29,025 nt of DNA from DASWHK01 sp036398215 (GTDB lineage Bacteria > Acidobacteriota > UBA890), in NCBI GenBank assembly GCA_036398215.1, contig DASWHK010000219.1, positions 1-29,025 on the forward strand, in the 5' to 3' direction. Shown one piece after another: positions 15,085 through 23,948 of the stretch. The translations under genes were made by a program, and so were the position numbers. The notes beneath the pieces were generated by a model. That model was not told the origin of the DNA and did no database searches. It saw only the letters and a list, made by a program, of their open reading frames with translations. The stretch's first letter is position 1. Each line of letters starts with the position of its first letter.

Positions 15085-17155
15085 CGCGCACCTTGCGCAC
15101 CAGCTGCGCGGGCGAGAAGGGCTTCTGGATGAACGGGATGCCGGGGTTCAGCACGCCGTTGTCGAGGATGGCGCGGTCCGTGTAGCCGGACATGTAGAGC
15201 ACCGGCAGGCCGGGGTGGTCGCTCGAGATCCGCTCGTAGAGCTGCTTGCCGTCATAACCGGGCATCACGACGTCGGTCAGCAGCATGTCGATGGCCTCGC
15301 AGTGCTCATCGAACACCCGGCGCGCCTCCTCGGGATGGGTCGCCGACAGGACCCGGTAGCCGTAGTTCTCCAACGCCCTCTGCACCGCGTCCCGCACCCG
15401 CGGCTCGTCCTCGACCAGCAGGATCGTCTCGTCACCACGCGGCACCCGGCCGACCAACGACTCCACGGCGGCGGGCTCGGGATGGGAATCGAAGGTCGGC
15501 AGGTAGATCTTGAAGCAGGTGCCGTTGCCCGGCTCGCTGTACACCCAGATGTTGCCGCCGTGCTGCTTGACGATGCCGTAGACCGTCGACAGCCCCAGGC
15601 CCGTGCCCTTGCCCTGCTCCTTGGTCGTGAAGAAGGGCTCGAAGATCCGCGCCTGGCTCTCGGCGTCCATCCCGACCCCCGTATCCGTTACCGACAGCCG
15701 CACGTAGTCGCCGGAAGTCACCGCCGTGTGGCTGCCCGCGTAGCCTTCATCCAGGTGGACGTTGTCGGTCTCGATGATCAGGCTGCCGCCATCCGGCATG
15801 GCGTCGCGGGAGTTCACCGCCAGGTTCATGAGGACCTGCTCGATCTGCCCCGAGTCGGCGCGGATCGAGGCCAGCTCCTCACCGGCACGGAATTTCAGGG
15901 CGACGTCCTCTCCGATGAGTCGCTCGATCATCGCGGTGGTCGACTTGACCAACCGGTTGAGATCGACCGTCGAGACCTGCAACGGCTGCCGGCGGCTGAA
16001 GGCCAGCAGCTGGTGGGTCAAGCCGGCGGCGCGGTCGGAGAACTGGCGGATCTGCACCAGGTCGCGGCGCGCCTGCTCGCTCTCGACCTCGGCCAGCACC
16101 AGCTCGACGTAGCCGGAGATCCCCGTGAGAATATTGTTGAAGTCGTGGGCGACGCCGCCCGCCAGCCGCCCGACGGCCTCCATCTTCTGCGCATGTCGGA
16201 GCTGCTCCTCGAGCTGCTTGCGCGTCTTTTCGGCCTCGGCGTCCTTGAGCACGAACGACAGGTGGGCGGCCACCTCGGTCACCGTGTTGATGACGTGCAT
16301 GCTCCAGCCGAGCGGCTCCGGCGATTCCAGGCAGAGGAGCGCCACCAGCCCCTCGGCGTGCTCCATCGGCACGTGCAGGATGGCGCGCGAGCCCTCCCCG
16401 ATGACGGCCTCGTGGCGGGCGAGCTCGGGACGGCTCTCGACATCGGGAGCCGCGACGGTCTCCCCCCTGCGCAGGGCCCCCAGGTATTCCGGTGCGGCGT
16501 TCAGGTCGGCCACCACCTCGGCGCGCGACGACATCGAATCCGGCTGCAAGGAGTGAGTGATCGCCAGGCGGCCGTCGCGGTCGAGCCGCGCATAGGTGAC
16601 CCGGATGCTTTGGAAGTAGTCGCTCAGGCGCTTGAGGGCCAGCTCGACGACGGCATCGACCGTCATCCCCAGCTTGACGCCGCTGAGAATGCTGTTGAGC
16701 AGCTCGAGCCGCGTGTGGCTTTGCACCAGCGCGTCCTCCCAGAGCTTCCGCTCGGTGATGTCGCGGAGCACGCTGACGAGCTTGGTCGGCGCCTCGCTCG
16801 GCACCAACCTGCTGGTCATCTCCGTCCAGGTGCGGTCGCCGTTCTTGCGGGAGAACACCTGCTCGCTGCGGAACCCGGGGCGCCGGTCGCGGATCGCCTC
16901 GCGCAACGCCCGGTGGAAGGCGGCGGCGCCGTCGGCGTCCGGGTACAGGTCGACGATCGAGCAGCCGCAGAGCTCCTCGGGCGAGTAGCCGAGGGCGTCG
17001 AGCAGCGCCCGATTGGCGTACTCGACCTCGAGGGTCTCGGCGTCGGCGACGATCACCGCGTCCGACAGAGACTCCATGATCTCGATGAAAAATCCGACCG
17101 AATCGTGCCCCTCGAGCCGCTCGGCCGATGAGCCCGGCGCCTTGCGCATTGCCAT
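15065..17155 (-). CDS. Hybrid sensor histidine kinase (PAS-GAF-HisKA-HATPase-REC)
   Basis: This is a predicted cytoplasmic sensor kinase of 696 residues with no transmembrane segment. The order is a PAS domain (~23-140, ending DITERK), a GAF-like domain (~150-305), a HisKA domain with the phospho-acceptor H337 in GGVAHDFNNIL, and a HATPase domain with N448 (NSRDAMPDGG), DTGVGMD and GKGTGLGLSTVYGIV. A receiver domain (~576-694) follows, with D628 in LLTDVVMPGYDG and K678 in IQKPF. The longer frame to 17356 adds 67 residues of non-conserved sequence. I chose the ATG at 17155 because GGGGA lies 5-9 bases upstream. The attached receiver suggests a phosphorelay. The HD-GYP regulator upstream is a possible partner. 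Confidence 0.92.
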   Translation of the reverse strand: MAMRKAPGSSAERLEGHDSVGFFIEIMESLSDAVIVADAETLEVEYANRALLDALGYSPEELCGCSIVDLYPDADGAAAFHRALREAIRDRRPGFRSEQVFSRKNGDRTWTEMTSRLVPSEAPTKLVSVLRDITERKLWEDALVQSHTRLELLNSILSGVKLGMTVDAVVELALKRLSDYFQSIRVTYARLDRDGRLAITHSLQPDSMSSRAEVVADLNAAPEYLGALRRGETVAAPDVESRPELARHEAVIGEGSRAILHVPMEHAEGLVALLCLESPEPLGWSMHVINTVTEVAAHLSFVLKDAEAEKTRKQLEEQLRHAQKMEAVGRLAGGVAHDFNNILTGISGYVELVLAEVESEQARRDLVQIRQFSDRAAGLTHQLLAFSRRQPLQVSTVDLNRLVKSTTAMIERLIGEDVALKFRAGEELASIRADSGQIEQVLMNLAVNSRDAMPDGGSLIIETDNVHLDEGYAGSHTAVTSGDYVRLSVTDTGVGMDAESQARIFEPFFTTKEQGKGTGLGLSTVYGIVKQHGGNIWVYSEPGNGTCFKIYLPTFDSHPEPAAVESLVGRVPRGDETILLVEDEPRVRDAVQRALENYGYRVLSATHPEEARRVFDEHCEAIDMLLTDVVMPGYDGKQLYERISSDHPGLPVLYMSGYTDRAILDNGVLNPGIPFIQKPFSPAQLVRKVRAVLDAG

Positions 17156-17305
17156 CCTGTCCCCAACTGGGCCGCGTCGGGCCGAGCCGCGGCCCCACTT
17201 AGATCCATTGGATGGGGCTGTGCCGCCGGCAGGAAAGCGACCGGCGAGCACACCCGTCCCTACCCAAGTAACGCAGGCGCTTGGGGATTTCCGAAGCCTT
17301 TTTTG

Positions 17306-17338
17306 CTCGCCGCCGCCCCGGGGCCCCCCGGGGGCGAG
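17306..17338. other. GC inverted repeat in the kinase leader
   Basis: CTCGCC (17306-17311) pairs with GGCGAG (17333-17338) around a C/G-rich core, next to a T-run on the + strand. The T-run is on the wrong side for a terminator in either direction. The whole 17156-17419 gap between the HD-GYP gene and the kinase gene shows no coding sequence. It probably holds the kinase promoter on the - strand, although no clear -35/-10 pair was found. Confidence 0.35.
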
Positions 17339-17419
17339 AAACCGCCTCCTCATCATCCTCCGCTCAGCGCGGGAACATCCTGCTCGCGAAACTCGCCCTA
17401 CCGCTCGAAACCCCCGAGG

Positions 17420-18523
17420 CTACTGATTTGCGCCGGCCGGGTCGATTCTGGGCAGCTTCCGGCGAATCGCCCGCAGCCGCGGCAGGACGCTGATGAACGT
17501 GTCGAAGATGTCGGGGTCGAACTGGCGTCCCCGAGCGCTCTGCATGATGTCCAGGGCCTGCGGCTCGGACATGGCCGGCCGGTACACGCGCGTGTGTACG
17601 AGGGCGTCGTAGACGTCGGCGACGGCGACGATCCGCCCGGCCTCCGGAATCTGATCGCGCGACAGCCCGCGAGGGTAACCCCCGCCGTCCCAACGCTCGT
17701 GGTGGGTCAAGGCGATCTCGCAGGCCAGCCGCAGCATCGGGATGCGCGAGCCCGCCAGGATCTCGGCGCCCATCGTCGTATGGCGCTCGATGATGCTGAA
17801 CTCCTGGCTGGTGAGGGCGCCAGGCTTCAGCAGGATGTGGTCGGGGATCCCGATCTTGCCGACGTCGTGCATCGGTGCCGCCATGCGCAGCTCTTCGGCG
17901 GCCTGCGGCTCCCAGCCCCGCGCCTTGGCGATCACCTCGGCATAGCGGCCGATCCGCCGGATGTGCGCCCCAGTCTCGGCGTCGCGGTGCTCGGCGGCGC
18001 TGACCAGCCGCAGCGCGACCTCTTCTTCGCGCCGGCGGAGCTGGGCGGTTCGCTCGCGAACCTCGGCCTCGAGCTGATGCTGGTAGTCGCGACCCAGTAG
18101 CGTCAAGCGCCGGCGCTCCAGCGAGTTGACCACGTTGATCAGCAGCTCGTTGCGATCGAACGGCTTGATGACGTATCCGAAGGCGCCCGCCTCGAGCGTG
18201 TGGATGGCGGTATCGCGGTCATCCACGGCGGTGAGCATGATCACCGCCAGATCGGGGTACAAGCTGCGGGCCAGGTCGAGCAGCTCCAGGCCCGAGCGCC
18301 CCGGCATGCGGATGTCGGAGATCATCAGGTCGAACCGCCCGCCCTCGAGCATCCGCAACGCCTCGCTGGCGTCCTCGGCCTGACGACACTCGTAGCCTTC
18401 CTCGAGCAGCCAGCGGGAGAGGATCTCGCGAATGTAGGGCTCGTCATCCACGATCAGGATCCGCCCGGTCGTGGGCGCGGTCCGACGCCTGCGAGCCGGC
18501 AGCGTTTGAACCCGTGCAAGCAT
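17420..18523 (-). CDS. Response regulator with HD-GYP domain (RpfG type)
   Basis: The product has 367 residues. A receiver domain (~21-135) has acidic D26/D27, phospho-acceptor D70 in LMISDIRMPG, T98 in LTAV and K120 in GYVIKPF. A coiled linker (~138-170, rich in Arg, Glu and Leu) leads to an HD-GYP domain with MHDVGKIGIPD (H219, D220), the HTTMGAEIL segment, HHERWDGGGYP (H274, H275; GYP at 282-284) and a later VADVYDAL. The metal ligands are present, so it is likely an active cyclic-di-GMP phosphodiesterase controlled by phosphorylation. The start is the ATG at 18523. An N-terminal basic stretch (PARRRRTAP) is unusual. It lies 264 bases upstream of the hybrid kinase on the same strand, and the pair may form one pathway. 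Confidence 0.92.
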   Translation of the reverse strand: MLARVQTLPARRRRTAPTTGRILIVDDEPYIREILSRWLLEEGYECRQAEDASEALRMLEGGRFDLMISDIRMPGRSGLELLDLARSLYPDLAVIMLTAVDDRDTAIHTLEAGAFGYVIKPFDRNELLINVVNSLERRRLTLLGRDYQHQLEAEVRERTAQLRRREEEVALRLVSAAEHRDAETGAHIRRIGRYAEVIAKARGWEPQAAEELRMAAPMHDVGKIGIPDHILLKPGALTSQEFSIIERHTTMGAEILAGSRIPMLRLACEIALTHHERWDGGGYPRGLSRDQIPEAGRIVAVADVYDALVHTRVYRPAMSEPQALDIMQSARGRQFDPDIFDTFISVLPRLRAIRRKLPRIDPAGANQ

Positions 18524-18583
18524 CTTCCGAAGCCTCCCTCAAACTCCCACAACGAGAAAACGGACTTCGGCGCACATTTCCGA

Positions 18584-18603
18584 ACGATTCCGCACGATTC
18601 CGC
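18584..18603. promoter_or_regulatory. Tandem decamer in a divergent promoter region
   Basis: ACGATTCCGC occurs twice back to back (18584-18603) in the 258-base gap between the divergent HD-GYP regulator and thioredoxin-fold genes. The gap is less GC-rich than its surroundings and has no believable reading frame, so it probably holds both promoters. The decamer may be a binding site. No reliable -35/-10 pair was identified. Confidence 0.35.
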
Positions 18604-18781
18604 CGACATTCTCGCCGATGCCCAAAAACGGCCGGCAATCGCAACCTGTAAGCTCTAGCGCGTGGAAGAGTTCGGCGCACCCTCCAACGAAGCGCCAACA
18701 AGGATGCCGCCCAGGAGGCCGGCCGAGCGCAACCCAGTAGGCGCGGGCCTCCCCGCACCCGCCGCAGAAGGGCGATGAGAG

Positions 18782-20866
18782 ATGCAGGCTAACCGTTTGG
18801 CGCAGGAAACCAGCCCCTATCTGCTCCAGCACGCCCACAACCCCGTCGACTGGTATCCCTGGGGAAGCGAGGCGCTGGAGCGGGCGCGCCGCGAGGACAA
18901 GCCGATCCTGCTGAGCATCGGCTACTCGGCGTGCCACTGGTGCCACGTCATGGAGCGCGAGTCGTTCGAGAACGAGGAGATCGCCGCGCTCATGAACGAC
19001 GGCTTCGTCTGCATCAAGGTCGATCGCGAGGAGCGGCCCGACCTGGACGACATCTACATGACCGCGGTGCAGATGATGACCGGCCATGGCGGCTGGCCGC
19101 TGACGGTCTTCCTCACCGCGGAGCTGAAGCCGTTCTTCGGCGGCACCTATTTCCCGCCCGACGACCGTATGGGCATGCCCGGGTTCACGCGCGTCCTGCA
19201 GGCGATCGCCCGCTCCTACGAGCAGGAGCGGGCTCCGCTGGAGATCGCCTCGCGGCAGATCGCCGAGCAACTGCAAGCCGCGGCGCGAGCCGCCCCGGCG
19301 GCCGGCGCCGCCCGCGAGCTTCTCGGCTCCGACCTCGTCCACTCCGCGGTGGCCCGCTACCGGCGGCGCTTCGAGCCGGTGTTCGGCGGCTTCTCGCACG
19401 CCCCCAAGTTCCCCCATCCCATGGCCATCAGCCTGCTGCTCCGCTACGTCCGCCACCACGGCGACGCCGAGGTGCTGCACATGGCCACACTGTCGCTCGA
19501 TCGCATGGCCTACGGCGGCCTCTACGACCAGCTCGGCGGCGGCTTCCACCGCTACTCGACCGACGATCGTTGGCTGGTGCCACACTTCGAGAAAATGCTG
19601 TACGACAACGCTCTGCTGGCGATCGCCTACCTCGAGGCGGTGCAGCTCACCGGCCACGAGGAGTACCGGCGGATCGCCACCGAGACCCTCGACTGGGTGG
19701 CCCGCGACATGCAGTCGCCGGAGGGAGGCTTCTACTCGACGCTCGACGCCGACAGCGAGGGCGAGGAGGGCAAGTTCTACGTCTGGACGAAGGCCGAGAT
19801 CGAGGCGCTGCTGGGCGGCGACGCGGCCACCTTCTGCAGCGTCTACGACGTGACCGAGGCCGGCAACTGGGAGGGCAAGAACATCCTCAACCTCGCCAAG
19901 CCCGCGGCCGAGTTCTTCGCCGATCTCGGCGTCGAGCCCGACGAGCTCGAGCGGCGGCTCGCCGCCTGCCGCCGCCGCCTGCTGGCGGCGCGGGAGGAGC
20001 GAACGCATCCGGGCCTCGACGACAAGGCGCTGACCGACTGGAGCGGCTTGATGATCGCGGCCATGGCGCACGGTTACCGGGTGCTGGGCGAGGAGCGGTT
20101 CCTCGACTCGGCCCGGCGCGCCGCGACCTTCATCCGCGACAACATGCTCGACGACGGCCGGCTGCTGCACGCCCACCGCGACGGGCGCAGCCATCTGCTC
20201 GGCTATATCGACGACCACGCCAACCTGATCTGGGGCCTGCTGGAGCTCTACGAGGCGAGCTTCGAGCTCGAATGGCTGCGCTGGGCGCGCGAGCTCGCCG
20301 ACCGGATGCTCGAGCTGTTCTGGGACCAGGACAACGGCGGCTTCTTTTTCACCGGTGCCGATCACGAGCCGCTGATCGCCCGCCTCAGGCCCGGCCACGA
20401 CAGCGCCACGCCGTCGGGCAACGCGGTCGCCGCCAACGTGTTGCTGCGCCTGCAGACGCTCACCGGCGAGGATCGCTTCGGCCGCCGCGGCGCCGACGTC
20501 CTGCACGCCTTCCAGAGCCAGATGTCGGCGGCGCCCACCGGCTTCGCCCACATGCTGGCGGCCGTCGACTACTACCTGCGCGAGCCTCGCGAGATCGTCA
20601 TCGTCGGCCCGCGCGACGCCGAGCCCGTCGCCGAGGCCCTGGCCACGCTATGGCGGCAGTTCCGCCCCCACGACCTGATCGTCGCCCACGACCCCGCCGC
20701 CAACGGGGCGACGGAAGCCACGCAGGAGGTGCCGCTGCTGGCCGGCAAGGCAATGATCGAGGGCAAGCCGACCTTCTACCTCTGCCGCAACTTCGCCTGC
20801 GAGGCGCCGACCCACGACGCCGCCGAGGTCGCGGCCCTGCGTCATGTCGACCACCTCGAGCCGTGA
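18782..20866 (+). CDS. DUF255 thioredoxin-fold protein (YyaL / SPATA20 family)
   Basis: The product has 694 residues, full length for the family. The N-terminal DUF255 thioredoxin-like domain begins with the diagnostic NRLAQETSPYLLQHAHNPVD and has CHWCHVM (C51, C54) as its redox-type motif. SFENEEIA, VDREERPDLD and GGWPLTVFLT follow. The remainder is an (alpha/alpha)6-barrel-like region similar to N-acylglucosamine epimerase or glycosidase folds, with GGGFHRYSTDD, WLVPHFEKMLYDNA, LDADSEGEEGKFY and HPGLDDKALTDWSGL. The biochemical role of the family is not established. Translation starts at the ATG at 18782 behind GAGAG. It is followed by a DoxX-like gene about 100 bases downstream, which suggests a redox-linked operon. 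Confidence 0.93.
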   Translation: MQANRLAQETSPYLLQHAHNPVDWYPWGSEALERARREDKPILLSIGYSACHWCHVMERESFENEEIAALMNDGFVCIKVDREERPDLDDIYMTAVQMMTGHGGWPLTVFLTAELKPFFGGTYFPPDDRMGMPGFTRVLQAIARSYEQERAPLEIASRQIAEQLQAAARAAPAAGAARELLGSDLVHSAVARYRRRFEPVFGGFSHAPKFPHPMAISLLLRYVRHHGDAEVLHMATLSLDRMAYGGLYDQLGGGFHRYSTDDRWLVPHFEKMLYDNALLAIAYLEAVQLTGHEEYRRIATETLDWVARDMQSPEGGFYSTLDADSEGEEGKFYVWTKAEIEALLGGDAATFCSVYDVTEAGNWEGKNILNLAKPAAEFFADLGVEPDELERRLAACRRRLLAAREERTHPGLDDKALTDWSGLMIAAMAHGYRVLGEERFLDSARRAATFIRDNMLDDGRLLHAHRDGRSHLLGYIDDHANLIWGLLELYEASFELEWLRWARELADRMLELFWDQDNGGFFFTGADHEPLIARLRPGHDSATPSGNAVAANVLLRLQTLTGEDRFGRRGADVLHAFQSQMSAAPTGFAHMLAAVDYYLREPREIVIVGPRDAEPVAEALATLWRQFRPHDLIVAHDPAANGATEATQEVPLLAGKAMIEGKPTFYLCRNFACEAPTHDAAEVAALRHVDHLEP

Positions 20867-20940
20867 AGGCCATTGAGCGTCTCGACGTGGTCCAACGGTT
20901 TATTGAGCTGGTGGCAGATCTCGAACAGGCCGAAGATTGA
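20863..20940 (+). CDS. 25-residue open frame overlapping the thioredoxin gene end
   Basis: A GTG at 20863 overlaps the TGA of the upstream gene (GTGA) and opens a 25-residue frame, KAIERLDVVQRFIELVADLE then QAED after the start, ending at TGA 20938-20940. The peptide is predicted to be one charged amphipathic helix. Its third positions are much less GC-rich (ATT, CGT, CAA, TTT, GCA, GAT, GAA) than those of the neighbours. It may be a small coupled gene, the end of a lost gene, or chance. Confidence 0.25.
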   Translation: MKAIERLDVVQRFIELVADLEQAED

Positions 20941-20970
20941 GCGGCATCGCTCGGACACCAGGAAGGCGCG

Positions 20971-21330
20971 ATGGATTTCAAGAAGGTGATCATTTGGGCG
21001 CTCACGATCTTTTTGGGGCTGGTGTTCGTCATGTCGGGGGCCAACAAGCTGACCTCGCAGGCGGCCTGGCAGGACCGGTTCGTCAACGAGTGGGGGCTGC
21101 CCAGCTGGCTGGTGCCGCTGGTGGGCCTCGCGGAGATCCTCGGCGGCCTGGGCCTGATGCTACCGAGGCTCGCCGTGTACGGCGGCTCCCTCCTCGTTTT
21201 GGTCATGCTCGGCGCCACCGGGACCCATATCGTGGCCGGGCAGCATTCCCGCCTCGGCGTCACGATCGCCTTCGGAGCGCTCGCCTCGCTCATCGCCTAC
21301 TACAGGTGCCCGTGCCGCGCCGCCGATTGA
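20971..21330 (+). CDS. DoxX family membrane protein
   Basis: The product has 119 residues and four predicted transmembrane helices (~7-24, 45-64, 70-88 and 94-112). The family-typical first helix ends in VFVMSGANKL, and the second contains LVGLAEILGGLGLMLP. A Cys-Pro-Cys near the C-terminus (YRCPCRAAD) is unusual and might be redox-active, which is inference only. Members include a subunit of archaeal thiosulfate:quinone oxidoreductase and bacterial redox-linked membrane proteins; the specific function here is unknown. AGGAAGGCGCG precedes the ATG. It lies between the thioredoxin-fold and aldehyde dehydrogenase genes on the same strand. Confidence 0.88.
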   Translation: MDFKKVIIWALTIFLGLVFVMSGANKLTSQAAWQDRFVNEWGLPSWLVPLVGLAEILGGLGLMLPRLAVYGGSLLVLVMLGATGTHIVAGQHSRLGVTIAFGALASLIAYYRCPCRAAD

Positions 21331-21373
21331 GGAACAACCACCGGAAGCACACCTCCACGACGGCCTGCCAGGC

Positions 21374-22825
21374 ATGAGCGCAACGACAGCAGCCAACTTC
21401 ATCGGCGGCGAGTGGGTCGCGGCGACGGCAGGCGGGACGCTTCCGGTGCGCGACCCGGCCACGGGAGAGCTGCTCGGCCACGCGCCGCTGTCGGGAAGCG
21501 CTGACATCGACGCGGCAGTGACGGCGGCGCAGCGCGCCTTTCCCGCCTGGCGGGAGACGCCGGCGGTGGAGCGGGCCCGCGTGCTGTTCCGGCTCAAGGA
21601 GCTGCTCGAGGCCCACCGCGACGACATCGCCCGCAGCCTGGCGCGCGAGCACGGCAAGAGCGTCGCCGAGTGCGCCGGCGAGCTGCAGCGCGGCATCGAG
21701 AACGTCGAGCACGCCTGCGGGACCCCGGCCTTGATGATGGGCGAGACCCTCGAGGACATCGCCGCCGGCATCGACTGCGCCACCTTCCGGCAGCCGCTCG
21801 GCGTCTTCGCGGCGATCAGCCCCTACAACTTCCCGGTGATGATCCCGATGTGGTTCTGGCCCTACGCCGTGGCCACCGGCAACAGCTTCGTGCTCAAGCC
21901 CAGCGAGCAGGACCCGCTCACCCACCAGCTCGTCGTCGAGCTGGCCCGGCAGGCCGGCCTCCCCGCGGGGGTGCTCAACGTCGTGCATGGCGCCGAAGAG
22001 GCGGCGCTCGCCCTGCTCGAGCACCCCGGGGTCGCCGGGGTCTCGTTCGTGGGCTCCAGCCGGGTGGCGCGCATCGTCTACGCCAAGGCCGCCGCCGCCG
22101 GCAAGCGGGTCCAGGCGCTGGGCGGCGCCAAGAACCACATGATCGTCCTTCCCGACGCCGACCCCGATCTCGTCAACGAGGCGCTGATCGGCTCGCTGTT
22201 CGGCTCGGCGGGCCAGCGCTGCCTGGCGGGCAGCGTCATCGTCGGGGTCGGCGACGCCTACGAGCCGGTCCGCGAGCGTTTTCTCGACGCCGCCGCGTCG
22301 CTGCGCCTCGGCCATGCCCTCGATCCGCAGGCGCAAATGGGGCCGCTGATCTCGGCGGCCCACCGCGAGCGGGTCAGCGACTACATCGCCGGTGGCGAGG
22401 CCGAGGGCGCCGACCTGCTGCTGGATGGCCGCGGCGTGACGGTCGCCGGCTACCCGGACGGCCACTGGCTCGGCCCGACCGTCTTCGAGAACAGCGCGCC
22501 GAGCATGAAGCTGGGCCGCGAGGAGATCTTCGGCCCGGTGGCGGCGCTCACCCGAGTCGACAGCCTGGAGGCCGGACTGGCCCTCATGCATGACGTCGAG
22601 TACGGCAACGCCGCCTCGATCTTCACCCGCGACGGCAAGGCGGCGCGCCAGTTCCGCTACCGGGCGGGGATCTCGATGCTCGGCGTCAACGTCGGGGTCG
22701 CTGCGCCGATGGCGTTCTTCCCGTTCGGCGGCTCGCGCGCCTCCTTTTACGGCGACCTGAAGGCCCAGGGCTCCGACGCGATCGCCTTCTACACCGACCG
22801 CCGCGTCGTGATCTCGCGCTGGTAG
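21374..22825 (+). CDS. mmsA: CoA-acylating methylmalonate-semialdehyde dehydrogenase
   Basis: This aldehyde dehydrogenase of 483 residues is predicted to convert methylmalonate or malonate semialdehyde with NAD+ and CoA to propionyl- or acetyl-CoA, in valine or inositol breakdown. MmsA-type features are SPYNFPVMIPMWFWPYA (N152 in the oxyanion hole), FVLKPSEQ (K175), and ALGGAKNHM in place of the usual ELGGK with its general-base Glu. The catalytic Cys is C283 in FGSAGQRCLAGS, and EEIFGPV lies near the C-terminus. The missing Glu fits the CoA-dependent class. It starts at the ATG at 21374, 43 bases after the DoxX gene. No other valine-catabolism genes are present, so the substrate is only a family-based guess. 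Confidence 0.9.
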   Translation: MSATTAANFIGGEWVAATAGGTLPVRDPATGELLGHAPLSGSADIDAAVTAAQRAFPAWRETPAVERARVLFRLKELLEAHRDDIARSLAREHGKSVAECAGELQRGIENVEHACGTPALMMGETLEDIAAGIDCATFRQPLGVFAAISPYNFPVMIPMWFWPYAVATGNSFVLKPSEQDPLTHQLVVELARQAGLPAGVLNVVHGAEEAALALLEHPGVAGVSFVGSSRVARIVYAKAAAAGKRVQALGGAKNHMIVLPDADPDLVNEALIGSLFGSAGQRCLAGSVIVGVGDAYEPVRERFLDAAASLRLGHALDPQAQMGPLISAAHRERVSDYIAGGEAEGADLLLDGRGVTVAGYPDGHWLGPTVFENSAPSMKLGREEIFGPVAALTRVDSLEAGLALMHDVEYGNAASIFTRDGKAARQFRYRAGISMLGVNVGVAAPMAFFPFGGSRASFYGDLKAQGSDAIAFYTDRRVVISRW

Positions 22826-22835
22826 CGCGGCCGCG
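22826..22835. other. 10-bp palindrome between convergent stops
   Basis: The whole spacer between the mmsA TAG and the stop of the convergent beta-propeller gene is the perfect palindrome CGCGGCCGCG. The two genes therefore have no room for separate terminators, and transcripts likely overlap. Confidence 0.6.
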
Positions 22836-23948
22836 TCATCTTCGCGGCACCGGAATGCGGGCGACGGCGCGCGACGCGATGCTGCCCAGATACAGGTAGC
22901 CGTCGATCTCGGTGGCGCTGGTGACGGTGGGAAAGGCGCCGCCGTGATCCTGGAGGTCGTGGCGGACCTCGCCCGATTCGCTCAGCCCGATCACCCAGCC
23001 CAGGGGCTCGATGTCGGGAGGCCCTACGCCCGGCACGCGGAGCAGCATCTCGCGCAGGCGCGGCCAGCCGGCGAGGCGCTCGAGCGGCCGCGACCGGGCC
23101 GCCGGCAGCGCCACCCAGAAGAGGTCGCCCGCGGGCGACAACGACAGGTTGTCGGGATAACCGGGCAGCGCCTCGACGAACGGCGCGGCGCGGCGCTCGC
23201 CGCCGGCGATCTCGTAGCGGGTAATGCGCGCGTACAGCGTCTCGGCCACCAGCACGTAGGTCTCCCCCGGCCCGATCGCCACGCCGTTGGGAAAGCCGAG
23301 CCCTTCGAGGTGGACCGAGGTCTCGCCGCTCGCGGGGTCGTAGCTCAGCAACCGGCCCGTGGGGCGCCCTTCGACCAGGTCGAGCATGTAGTCGTGCTGG
23401 TCGAAGCGCTGCGAGGAGTCGGTGAACCAGATCGTGCCGTCCGCACCGATGTCCAGGTCGTTGACGAACTTCAACGACGTGCCGTCGAGCTCGCCGGCCA
23501 GCACCTCGACGGCGCCGTCGGGCCCGACCGCCAGCAGGCCGCGGAAGGCGTCGGCAACGATCAGCCGGTCGCCACGCGGGTCGAACTGCAGCCCGAGCGG
23601 CCGCCCGCCGGTGTCGGCGAAGGTCTGCGGCGGCTCGTCGCTTTCCGGATCGAAGCGGACGATGCGGCCGTCCTGCAATCCCGTGTAGATGAGCCCGTCA
23701 CGGCCCCGCGCCACGGCCTCGGGGCCGTCGCCCACCTCGACGAGGATCTCGACCGCGGCGAGGGCATCGTTGCGCGCAAAGGGCCCCGTGAAGCCCGGGT
23801 CCGCGGCCGGTCGCCAGGCGACGGCGTCGATGGGGACCGGCCAGAAGAGCAGGTACATCCCCGCCGAGGCGAGCAGCAGCCCGACAACGATGCCGGTTCG
23901 TGCTCTTCTTGATCGGGGCCTCCGATGCCGGTTCGTGCTCTTGTTCAT
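22836..23948 (-). CDS. Membrane-anchored SMP-30/strictosidine synthase-like beta-propeller
   Basis: The product has 370 residues. A basic N-terminus (NRHRRPRSRRAR) precedes one transmembrane anchor (~18-35), followed by an extracytoplasmic six-bladed propeller. The segments IWFTDSSQRFDQHDYMLDLV, EGRPTGRLLSYDPASGET, LGFPNGVAIGPGETYVLVAE and ALPGYPDNLSLSP closely follow the APMAP/strictosidine-synthase-like group, whose animal member has arylesterase activity. The metal-ligand region includes GPEAV (E78) and KFVNDLDIG. I chose the ATG at 23948 because GGAGG lies 5 bases upstream; the open frame to 24299 is non-conserved. The start lies in a 35-bp tandem duplication. The substrate is unknown; a hydrolase of lactones or esters is the family-based guess. 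Confidence 0.85.
   Translation of the reverse strand: MNKSTNRHRRPRSRRARTGIVVGLLLASAGMYLLFWPVPIDAVAWRPAADPGFTGPFARNDALAAVEILVEVGDGPEAVARGRDGLIYTGLQDGRIVRFDPESDEPPQTFADTGGRPLGLQFDPRGDRLIVADAFRGLLAVGPDGAVEVLAGELDGTSLKFVNDLDIGADGTIWFTDSSQRFDQHDYMLDLVEGRPTGRLLSYDPASGETSVHLEGLGFPNGVAIGPGETYVLVAETLYARITRYEIAGGERRAAPFVEALPGYPDNLSLSPAGDLFWVALPAARSRPLERLAGWPRLREMLLRVPGVGPPDIEPLGWVIGLSESGEVRHDLQDHGGAFPTVTSATEIDGYLYLGSIASRAVARIPVPRR

Noticed and set aside
15038..17131. 697-codon + strand frame opposite the hybrid histidine kinase
   Set aside because: Rich in Arg, Asp, His and Val without domains; the kinase on the - strand has all expected motifs.
17156..17356. 67-residue extension of the histidine kinase
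   Set aside because: Non-conserved Gly/Pro/Arg sequence; the ATG at 17155 has a good ribosome site.
18539..20551. 670-codon - strand frame opposite the thioredoxin-fold gene
   Set aside because: Shadow of the DUF255 gene, whose motifs are unambiguous on the + strand.
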